Below are positions 49,701-61,700 of a stretch of DNA of 64,000 bases, one piece after another. The notes beneath the pieces were generated by a model. That model ran no database searches and was not told where the DNA came from. It saw only the letters and a program-made list of their open reading frames with translations. The stretch's first letter is position 1; every line of letters begins with the position of its first letter. This stretch comes from Membranipora membranacea (Eukaryota > Bryozoa > Gymnolaemata > Cheilostomatida > Membraniporidae): positions 17,238,001-17,302,000 of the forward strand of contig OU612073.1 in the NCBI GenBank assembly GCA_914767715.1, given 5' to 3'. Position numbers and translations under genes: made by a program.

Positions 49701-52700
49701 CACTGTCCAGTAACAAACCACCCCATTAACAATAATAGTCTGAATTTTTTATTTAAATTTTAATTATTTTTCAACAGGTAAATTTTTAATATTATTGAAT
49801 AGCATGATTGCTTTTAACTTTGTGTGCAAAGAACTAACTAGTAACTCATCAACAAGTGCAAGGATAGTTACTAAAAAATTGCGATAGGGCTATTTTCTGT
49901 CAAATCTGGAGGAAATAGTGAGAATTACGATAAGTGGGAAGTGGGCAGAAGTGGGCGTGGAAATCTGGAGGGTCCCATCTAAATAGGGAGACTTGGCAAC
50001 ATTTGAGATTTCCCTGGTTTTTTGAAAAAGATTTGATCCTTCTGCTCCCAATCCAATCTATTCTGAGTAAAACTAATGGACTGCAGCAGTACTAGCTGCT
50101 CGACTGTAAAATGCATTGGAATCCGTTTGTCTAATCCTCAAGATTAGAAACATTTATTACTCTGAATGAATGATTGTCTTGGTTTTGTTTCTGACAGCTT
50201 GCTCAGATGTGTTTTCTCGATCACCCATCTCCATCTCCAAACCTGAGACTGACACAGACGAACTTATAGGACATATATGTATCTCACCCAGTATACCAGA
50301 AAACTCTGACATAGCCTCCATGTACTTTGTGATTCTGATGGACATCAGAAGCAAAAATCTGAGGAAAGATGTGCTCAAGTATTTTTGCATGAGATATGGC
50401 GGACATAATGTGAATGATATTCTGTTCAGTGCTGACGGCACCATGGCCTTGGCAGTTTTCTCATCTTCCTGCACAGGTAAACTGTAAGACTGGCAATGAA
50501 GTCTGTATTTTTCTTCTTTGTCACAAGTTATTATATAACCCATTCATACTGTTGACAAAAATTAGAGATGATTGTGATCATTGATTCATTGTGTAATGCT
50601 TTGTGTGTAGACCGAACCACCAGATTATGTTACCATATTATATGGGAATGATTTGCAAAATTAAGTATATACCAATAGGCAACTCCGATGCTCCAAAAAT
50701 TAATTGATGTGTTTGGCCAAATTTCCACTCAGTTAATGAAGCACAATCATTTTCAGATTTTGAAGGCTTAAATGCAGGTTTAGCAAGTTTGCCAGAGGAG
50801 TTCAGCCAAATGCTGATTTGGAGACCACCCAGAGTCGATACCGTCAGACTGAGTGGGTTTACCAATGTTAAGACTATGAAGAGAAAAATTCAGTCATGGG
50901 CTGACGACAATAGAATTCGGTTGGATTTTCGTGAAGATGGCGGTGACAGTGCTGTAATTAGGGTGAAGATGGATTCCGAGAAAGGTACTGGTCAACAAAT
51001 CAAAATTTTCGCAATGAAATCATTTGCATATGGATAAGATCTTTTATGTGTTCTAGCTATCTATGTTGTTGGGTAGTGAACGGTGGAACTGTTTTGGGTT
51101 TTAAATTACGCTGGATAAATCAAGAGGGTTTTTGAATTAAGAAGGCAAAACAATAATCTTACTCACTGCTTCTTGTATTGTTATAACTAGCTAGCCATGT
51201 GGTTTTTTCTAGACATAGTGAAGCTGATGAAAGACAGTACCGGATTGCTTAAACTTGGAGAGAGCGTGCTGATTGTTCCAGCGTTACCCTGCATAGGTTC
51301 TCCAGGGCTCTTCAGTGAACGTCTGAGCGGAATATATCCTAGCCCAGTGTCACTGAAAGTTGTCGTCAATGAACTGTTCCCTACCGAGCATGTCGACGAC
51401 TATTTCAAATTTATCAAGTTCCATGGCGAAGTTAGCAACAAAATAAATGCGGTAAGATTCAATGCTGATTATTGCTTTGTAGAAACTGTTAAAACCATTA
51501 AAAAAACTTGTTTGCAATGGAATTATTCCCTACGACCTACTAAATGGCTTGTTGTTGGAATATCGTACATTGTATATAAAATTTAATAGATTATCAGCTC
51601 AAGAAACGGGTTAATGGAAGAGGCTCTGCTTGGCGTTTTGGGAATAAAAATTTTTCAATTATTCAATTACAGGACCTCAAGAAGTGCTACGCTTTCATTA
51701 CAAAAGACAAGACACATATCGCTCCTCTTCAAGACAGTGACATGCAGAGTGCTGATCCTGTAAAAACATTTGAAAATTGGAGAGAGAAGGTATCTGAGAT
51801 AATCAAGGAGCATATGAAGGATATATTGTGAGTATCGCAATGTTCAAATGTTAACATTCAACTGTCCCTCACAATAACCTTTCTTGATACAAAAACCGAA
51901 ATGTATAATCTATGAATCTTTGTCCTGTGAAATACTCAAATTAGGTTATGAGATCGATTCTGTTTGACTCTGACTGTTCAATGAGTGTTGTGATTTGGTA
52001 ATTCTGAACAGTCTAAAAATGGAGTTTCATAGTAAAGATATTTGGTACGACATTGAAAAGGAAATCAAATTATTAGGGAATGCTGGAAGTAGGCTATTTT
52101 GTCAAATGGCCAACCAAGCATGGTTATCCAGATGTACGCTCACTATTTCAGCATCATGGATGAGGTATCAGTCCCAACGGTCCTATGGGAAACAAAGTTG
52201 AAACAAGGCAAACCTGAAGGGCTCTACTTAATCTGGGAGAAAGAGACTCATAATACAAAGTTACGTGGACTTGGTGAGTATTGTTTGACATCTCAATTTG
52301 CAGTCATATATGTTGCTGTTTAGTTGCACTTTGAAATGGATCTGTGGGTAGGCCTAAGCTGAGATTGTTTCCCTGATCCTATCAGTTCTAGTTCATTTAA
52401 CACATGTAAATTGTTGACTGTTTTTATCCAAAGTGGGCATAACGTTTCTCATGGTCTAAACACACCTAAGCAGATTCTACAGGGTCGCGGAGCGGATCCG
52501 CGACGGAATACGTAATGACCGCTTTGAACCAGCATACCATGGTTTAAATAGTGGATCCGCCAAACACCCGCTACACAACCACCAAGTGTGATTTGACCAT
52601 TATGTGTACACCAGCTGCCATGGTCAGCCTGTCCTCACCAAACCAGGGTTCCATTCAGAGCATGCTGTGTTGAGTCGCAAGAATAATTCATTTAACCCCT

Positions 52701-55700
52701 TCCTACTCCTGTCCTCCCACAGTTTTCCTTGTGTTTGTGGCATGTGAGTGTGAGTGGTTAAAAATAAGTAGGAATAATATTTTGAACAACTTGATAATTT
52801 ATTTCTACCACTTGTCACATGGCCTCTTGTCCCCTAACTGTTTTTCAAACCTGTAGTACCATCATGTTTCTGGAATCATCGGGAAATATTCTTACCTTTT
52901 CAAAGCATACTCATATTCGGATGTGCGAACTTATGAAAGATTGATTGAGAAGATTGAGAAGGACAACCAACAGACTACCTCAGTTGTGGTGATGAGTCAC
53001 AGCAATCTTGAATTCTTCCGGTAAGTACAAAAATAATACTACCTGAAGTTAAGTATTAGTGAATCCAGAACCAGAAAATTATGGGTCCACAGAAGCATGT
53101 GCAACTAACAACTGTTTATGGCAATATATCTCTATATCTGAATCTGATTAACCAAAGCTTTAAAGCATATTCTCTGAGAGCAATGTGTCTATGCAACATT
53201 ATATACCTCCTATTACTTTTAAAAACTTAAATATTAATAAATTAAGAGAGAAGAAAGAAGGAAGAAGGAAGATGCCATTAAATATGTACACCAAATGGAT
53301 CATTTACAATGTAGAATGTAGATGATAATAATAAAAATACTGACAATGACTTGTACCGAGCTTCATGTATTGGAAGTGTTTTTATAGTGTTTTTCATAAT
53401 GACGACTTGGGTTCCTAGTCATTGGTGCCACTCATCAACCACTGACAGAATCATTATCATTCTTTTTGTTTTAATAATTTTGTTATATTGATATTATTTT
53501 ATTGTTGTGTGGAAGCCTATTAAGATAGGTTCCGATAAGTAAACAATAATGTGGTTTGTTTCAATCCATATTTCGCTGGGTACAAACCCTTTATTTTCGT
53601 TACAGCCATAAGTTGTTGATCCAGTTGCGACAAGACTTTCCAGAAACCAGGATCGATTGTCACTTTAAGGACCCGTATTCTCTCAATATAAAGGGTAAAT
53701 ATATAAACCAATACTTAGCAATGAGTGACCGTTATCAGAAATTGGCCCGGGAAAAACTCCTCGTTTTTTCAGTCCGCTTCATGGCTCATTTACCACAAAG
53801 TTTATGTTACACATTATGACAATACTCAAAATCACAAAATCAAACAAACAATAGCTTTTAGCTTTTCACAAACCTAAACAAATAGGGGCATTTTAATCAG
53901 GGCAAGTCAGACTCTTCACCATATAACCATGCATCTTGCATCTTCAATTCAACTGATGTTCACTGATTTGTTTAAGGTACAGCTAGTAATGTTCAGGCGG
54001 GAACCAGAAAAGTGGAAGAGATTCTAGACTCTATACTCCAGTCAAAGCTCAATGTTCAGGAAGTTGTATATAAATTTGTGAGCATTCGTACATCCGGAGC
54101 ATTCAGGTACACAAGTTACAATCATTGAATTAAAAGTTGAGCTAACTGGCCGTGGTGAATCTAGCCATATGAATACAACAAGTGTCCCAACAAAACAATG
54201 ATTGCAGCTAACACGTCTTCACCTTGCAATTTAGGTAACTTGGTATGATGATGCCATGACTGTCTTCACCTGGAAAACTGAATAATTTGACTTTATAATC
54301 TTGTACAATGACGATATGACATAGATTTTGATAAACATTGTTGATCTGTTTTGATGCTAGCTACTTGAATCAGGTTACTTTGGCACAGGAGAAGGTCTCA
54401 GTTTATTGTCCTCAGATAGAAGATGGATCCCAACTTATGTACCTGATGTCCACGCAACAGCATGCCCTCAAACGGGCTGCGAAACTGTTACACAAAGCAA
54501 TTGTTGTTGAAAGTTTCACTCCAGGTAATCGATCGCACATTTTCTTATCAATGTGCAATATGTACCAGTTGGGTCGGATGCGCACTTGTTAGAAGAAAAA
54601 ATTATGATGTGACAAAAGTATTATAAAATACCTGATGCTGTCATGGAAACTCAGTCAAATCAAACTGAATATGACTCAAGTTATTTACCCTTATGTACCT
54701 ATTCAAACACTGATTAACTTCAGTGGCATCCACCCAGCAATAACCAACGCCAAAAAAAACTAGATATGCATCTATATATATTATTTTATTGCTATCTATA
54801 TCTGAGATAATACAACTTTTAAAATATTTGATACAGGCACTGGTCTCAAGCGCAACGACTGGAGAGCTGTTACCAAAACTCTTATCAAGGAGATAAAACA
54901 GACGAGGAAGCTTCCGTTGCACATCCTTGATTCAGATAGCACATCAAACACGGTAATCAATGAAGTTTAAAGAGATTGAAAATTTCGGAACTGTTGACTC
55001 ATGAGCAGGAGAATGACTTTTAAATGATTTGCAATAATTATTTAGTTCAAAGCCTGATGATAATTCCATATCATATGTGTTGAGATATGTGGTCAGAAAC
55101 TGCTCCGACTTCACTGGAGATTGTATTAGGTTGAGCACTTGCTGAGTCTAGGTAGATATGCGGGTCTCGGCTCCAGTCTAGTAACATTTTATATGGATGG
55201 TGTATCATAACATGTCCTTTCTAAACAGAAAGCTAGTGTGAATCACGATAAGGGGCGGACCCATGAACAACCATTGGCCAGGTTGATTGACTTATTTTAT
55301 TCATAATAGGGAAAACTGAAATGGGTGATAGATAAGTTGCGTATGTTAAACATTTGACCTCTGAGATATGATTGTGAGTTAATATAATTGTGTACCATAT
55401 ATATTTGAATATTACGAGTCAACTTGAGCTTCTTTGAGCTGACATTCTTTAAAGTATCAGTCTGACCTTTCAGTAATGATGTGACCTCAGTTGAGCCTCA
55501 AGGTGAAGGGTGGGGTTGAAGGATTGCATACGGCACTGTAAAAATAAGAGATACCGAAATCCTAAAGGAATTAATCTCTCTCTTTTGTTTTCTAGGCTAT
55601 AATAGTAAGTGTTGAGGATGCCAGGGAGACAATTCATGCTATCTTGGCAGAGGCAGCAAATCTGGGCAGCAAAGCCAACTATGCAAGGCCACCTGTGGAT

Positions 55701-58700
55701 ATGCATGCTGCCCATCCACAAGCTTCTCCTTACCCTATGGAACATGTCACACCAATGCAGAGTACTAATGTCGACGGTGGTCACATGGCCACTGAGACAA
55801 TCTTCCTTCAGACAAAGTATATAGAACTTATGCTTGCTGAGAGATTTATCGATGAACTCAAAGGACCCGAATATGCAGACCTTGTTGCACAGTAAGTGAT
55901 GGGCAATATACATCCAGTGTTTTTCATATTATATTTTACAGTTATTCGCTTTGAAATAAAACCTGTTAGTTATTCTCGTTTACTTTGAGAGTGAGTACAT
56001 TCTATTATTAGCCACTATTGCATTTCTCTTGCATTCTTTAGCAAATCTTTGGCACTATGAACCTATTCCATTTAACAGCAAGGGCTGCAAGTCACGCTAT
56101 TATATTCTAATGAGTATGACAATATTGCAGAGTTGATCGCAAGACTAAAAACCTGAATTTGAGCTCAGGAGAAGCTGGCAGGGTTAAAGCCGCTAAGAGA
56201 ACAATGCTTCATAAGCTCAACAATCTCTGCAAAGTTACATATTTGTATGACCCAGGTAAGTGTATATGAGCACTCTGTGCTAAACTACTATCCTGAACCT
56301 AGTTTGAGCGCTCATACTGTTTCGGAGTGTGGGCACAAACTACAAAATCGGAAATCTTTCTCTCCTGGTCATGCAACTTAATAGTGATTAGTAAGATTTT
56401 CCAAAAATAGAATTATGTGAATAAGTGATGATGATTGTATAATACATATTATGAAATAATTCAAGCCTTGTCAACTGAGCAACAAATGTTAGATTTTGCA
56501 AAGAATGCTTCTTAGAATGGTTTTTATAATTAGTCTTAAGAGTGCTACAAAAAGCTGTAGTTGAAATACTCACTAATCTCAGTTATTAAATCAAACTACC
56601 CATTCAGTAACCCTATTATTAGGCCTCACCTTTAAATCTGTGTGTTTTTACTTTAAGCTAAAGGTGCATGGGTTCAACCAGACAAAGCAACCGGGAGCAA
56701 TAACAGTAATCCTCTGCCACAACTGGACGGCAGCAAAGATTTGGATTCCATGAAGGAGGCAGCAGATTGGCTCAAGCTGCAGGTTCATGTCTTAGAATCA
56801 TCAGTATGCTCATCTTATGACATTGGAGGGATCATTGTCTCTGTGTGCAAACGCTCAATTCAGTGTATCCAGGCTGACGCCCTGATAGTAGCTGTCAAAC
56901 CAGACCTTTACATGAACAACAGTGGAGTCGGCAGCTTGATGGAAGCTGAAGGTAAAGAAAAATATGGTTGACCAGGAATTCTGTAAAAAATTTGATTAAT
57001 TGATTAATTCGATTGAATTCTATTGAAATTGTCGTTTTCAAAATAGCACAGCATTCTTCAAAAAACGAATTCTTGCAGTGAACATCCAAAATGCTTATAG
57101 ATTGTCAACGATGTTATGTAAAGATCGGCTAGCTTGCCAGCAATTATATTTGTCAGGATTGATTTGAAATTTTTTTGCCTTGTTAGTTTATTGTGACTGT
57201 GTGACCCCATTATGACCTGTTTATTTAACTTCGCTGATTCATTTCAACTAAACAGATGCCACGATCACCCTCACAGACTTGAGTTATGCATCTTGGGCTC
57301 AACAAACTAGAAGTATTTTAATTCACAATTGTACAAGTTTGGTTAAATTTTAGATCGCTCAGCACAGCAAGACTTAACTGATATTAAGAAACACAGGTTT
57401 ACTCCTGCGGTAGGCAGTACCATTGAGATGGCAAGTAAATCCTCGAATACCCTGTTTGATCGATTCATCGTCCTAGTGGTGGATACGGGAGATAAGGGGT
57501 CACTTGAGAGAGGCTTTGCAGAGGCCTTGAGAGCTGCTGATAGGATGAAGCTAAGGAGCGTAGTATGTAACCTGGTCGGTTCAGATATGTAAGTTACGAA
57601 GCATTTTTATTTAGGTATGATATAGCTAGCCTTATAACAATCAAAACCAAACTGGGTGGATTCGGAACCATGTCCCCCACTCGGTTATGCGAATGTCTGG
57701 TAGGAAAATAACCTTCAACTAACATTTGGGGGGGGGGGAATTGTAATTAGTCTGTACTGGTCCTATACGCAAGATTTTACGTTCAGACCAACCACATAGG
57801 GTATTGCACAACCCAATTATCAGTTAACTCAGTTCATTAAAAGTATTTTGGCTTCAAGTTGCTGTAGAGTTATCTTCTCATTTTCATACAATGTCGTACT
57901 TAATATGAATTAGAAGCTATCCCACTTTGCCTAATTTATCATATCCCGTCCTTGTATCCAGGTAAACATACAAACTTAAATGAGAGAATTCTTTATAGAG
58001 GAAGAATCTAGGATCAAAATTGAATGTCTCCAAATATCAGAAATTATACCAGCATACAAGTTCTCCCTGTATACAGGTTTTATTTCAAACTCCAAGCATC
58101 AAGCAGATTGTGTCAATCTGGTTAAATAACTCTCCGCAAACCCTTATACTTGCAAGATAGCAAGAGAATAGGTAGCGATAGATATTTGATTTACTATTTC
58201 CAATCCAATCCAAATTCAATACTACTGGTTCTAATTTTTGCTGGATGGGGTCAAAGTTTTTGAGTGGGGGGGATTAAATGAGGACGCATAATTCAACTAC
58301 TGGTACTTGTGTCAACCGACCTTGCCCAGTGATATGAATTTAATTTAAGCCAGGGAAATATTTCAATCCTAAGAAATACACAAGAAGGCCTGACACTATC
58401 ACATTTTAAACAAGGATTGATTGAGGAAACAATGTCAATTAAAAATTATTGAAGATTATTAGGGTTGTTTCAAACATAAATTACTGTCTTTCAAGTAAAA
58501 TTTTTAAGAATAGATTGGGCAGTGCTTCTGATTTGTGCGAAAATAAATGTCACGTTAAAATCCCAAATCCTTCCCTCAAAGAAGCCTTAATAGTAGTAGT
58601 ATTGTTATTATGAAGGCATATGATATCAGATATAAAATACTTCTGGTTTCTAGTTACTATTTGATTATGTAATATCAGGGCTCTCAACCTGGGAGGATTC

Positions 58701-61700
58701 GAAACCTGAGTTTTGATATTAGCATGTCCCATAGTGGTACTTTAAAGGTGTAAAACGCCGTGAGCATAAACAGCTGAGGGTATGTCTGAGATGGTACCGA
58801 AATATTGTCGGGTGAAATACCTGGGATTTGAAGATTATGTGCAAAGAATAGCTGGCAAAGCAAGTCAAAGAATGTATGTTGTTAAAAAAATGTTGCATCT
58901 AAGTACAAAGCCATTAGCTTCCATGATGTTCAAAAGTTTTGTAGTTTCCCTCTTGATGTATTGTCTGCCTGTTTTGCACACGAGCATATATACCATAGAC
59001 AAGAAATTACTAAGAAAAGTTTTTAACGTTGCCAAGAATTTGAGGCTTGACGTAGGCGACCTCGATATTATTGTGCTGTTCTGCTGATGAGCATCACATC
59101 ATACAAAATTTCCTAGAGCGATGCTCTCAAATGCAAGTTCCATACATTAGTAGCAAGCTCCTTTAATGACAAAGTATATGCATCCTTTTCTCGCAACATT
59201 TCATGTTTGAATGATGAGATTTCCTGCTAAATTACTGAATTCGAATCATTTAATTCATGATCAGAATATTTTGTAAAATGTAGTATTAACAATTTATGAT
59301 CTTTGGTAATCACAGTATTAGGCTACAAGTAGCAGATTATAATTGTACTTGTTGCATTTGGGACATAGGATTATTGTGCCTCATACATCGATTAAATTGA
59401 AAGCTTGTTATAGAAGAGGCTTTGTTTAGACAAAGAGAGTATATCAAAGGCTAAGGTCTCTGGTGTATTGCGCAATCGTAAGCACACATCAGGCATACTT
59501 TCAAAAAACAGATATACATGTTACATTTTGCTTGCATGCAACTTACAATGATGCAAAAATCGGCATATCTGGACAGCCCTATTCTGAATAACCAAAAGAA
59601 ATTTGGAAGTAATCGGACTATTGGAAGTGGGTGTGCGATACATTACTTTGATAGTAACGGCTGTTTTTTGTAGATTTCTTTGAGAAATAATATTTTTTTT
59701 AATATTATTGTAGCTCATTGGGTTTATATTGGTATAATACATAATTATATGTGGGTTTAGTTCACCCATGTTAAATACACTTCCCTAGAGTGAAGTTCAA
59801 AGTTTGGTCAGGAGGAGATAATCACCAAAATCAGCCAATACTTTTAATGAACTGAGAATAAAAACAAAATGGGGAAAATGTATCTCTCAGGACAATGTCG
59901 TAGGGAGAATGCATATTTTGAGCAATCCTTTCAGGCTATGATGATGTCCTATAGCCTGCATCCACTATTAATTTATTACCAAGCCAACAAATTCTCTCAA
60001 ATTTAAAATCTTTTGAAAAACTTGTGTTAAAGTTGCAGCTTTTTAACATTATGTATTGCTTTTTAGTTAGGAAAAGTATTTCTTTATTTTTCAAACATAG
60101 GAGGCGATTTGTCAAAGAGATTGAGTCTGCAGAGACGATAACAAGATGTATAGATAATCACACACGCAATGAAAAGACAACACTGCAACATATCTTCATT
60201 TGTGAGACTAATGACCATAAAATTGCCTCAGTTACATCAGAGCTCCACAAACGAGGAACTGCAGTCCAGCCTCCCCAACAAGCTACAAGTATGTAGATTT
60301 CAACTTTTCAGTGAGGTCTGGTCATTATCTTTAATATGAGCTGCCACTCATTGCTTTATTGACATCAATAACTCAACATTTCAACTTATTCGGATAGCCA
60401 AGAAGGATTTATTAACAGCTGGTAGATGATAAGCTGGACGGCTATTCAAATCGTATTATGATGTGGCAAAAGCTACATTTCAGACGCTGTTGGGTTTTTT
60501 GATGGAAGTGGAGCGTCATACTGTTTGGTCTAAGTGTAGTCCTTGTTACTAGACCTTGTCTTTAGTTTTATTTTACTTTTCAGGTTCTATGAAGAAGCTG
60601 ATGTCGGCATGTTCCTTTACTGATACTGACATGCAGACATTCCTGTCACGACTTGGAGGTCAAGGGCAGGATGGGCAGGCAGGGTAATCACTGCACACAC
60701 AATATATTACACCTCAACACAGGACAAGAGGATAACCTTTGTAATCAGTGTTTTGCCTAAAGCGAGCACGGCTAAAATTGATTTCTACTCAAATTAACTG
60801 TGATTTTGCATACACCATATGTATGTCAACAGTCTCACGCCGTAAATTTATTGAATTCTACTAAGGTGTGAGCCTGAAACCCTAACTTATATGTAGCGGC
60901 CTTATGAATACTGGACATGGCACCATTAAGTCATCCACATAAGCTAGATCTCCATATAGGAACTACTAACAAATTTACTCTTTGTCTGAAGATAAAGTCA
61001 CACATGCACGAAAATTCCTTCAATAAAAATTCTGCTCCAGCGGGCGAGGCATATGGTCCCTACCCCACAAAGGCCACCAAAACTCCCAGAGCCCATGAAC
61101 TAGGATGGTCGAAAACCTATTATAAAATATTCCATTTCAAATTCAGTAGAAACACTTTCATTTGAGAGCATTGTTTCACAGAATAAGAGCTATATGAGTG
61201 ACGGGCAATATACATCCAAGTGTTTTTCATATTATATTTTACAATTATTCGCTTCGAAATAAAACCTGTTAGTTATTCTCGTTTACTTTGAGAGTGAGTA
61301 CATTCTATTATTAGCCACTATTGCATTTCTCTCACATTCTTTAGCGAATCTTTGGCACTATGAACCTATTCCATTTAACAGCAAGGGCTGCAAGTCACGC
61401 TATTATATTCTAATGAGTATGACAATATTGCAGAGTTGATCGCAAGACTAAAAACCTGATCTTGAGCTCAGGAGAAGCTAGCAGGGTTAAAGCCGCTAAG
61501 AGAACAATGCTTCATAAGCCCAACAATCTCGGCAAAGTCACATATATGGGTGACCCAGGTAAGTGTATATGAGCACTCTGTGCTAAACTACTATCCTGAA
61601 CCTAGTTTAAGCGCTCATGCTGTTTCGGAATGTGGGCACAAACTGCAAAATCGGAAATCTTTGTCTCCTGGTCATGCAACAAATAGTTATTAGTCAGATT

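Larger units (their letters stand above)
55897..61196. repeat. Tandem segmental duplication, unit 1
   Basis: From about 55897 the sequence is repeated from about 61197 to the window end with only scattered differences. Unit 1 contains exons 56131-56255, 56658-56951, 57354-57588, 60101-60288 and 60584-60683, and additionally a 2,029 bp insertion (57828-59856) missing from unit 2. Unit length is about 5.3 kb, or 3.3 kb without the insertion. Confidence 0.95.

Noticed and set aside
59100-59800. Possible transposase in the 2 kb TIR element
   Set aside because: No frame over about 85 codons and no DDE-type motif. Only the RT fragment is recognisable.
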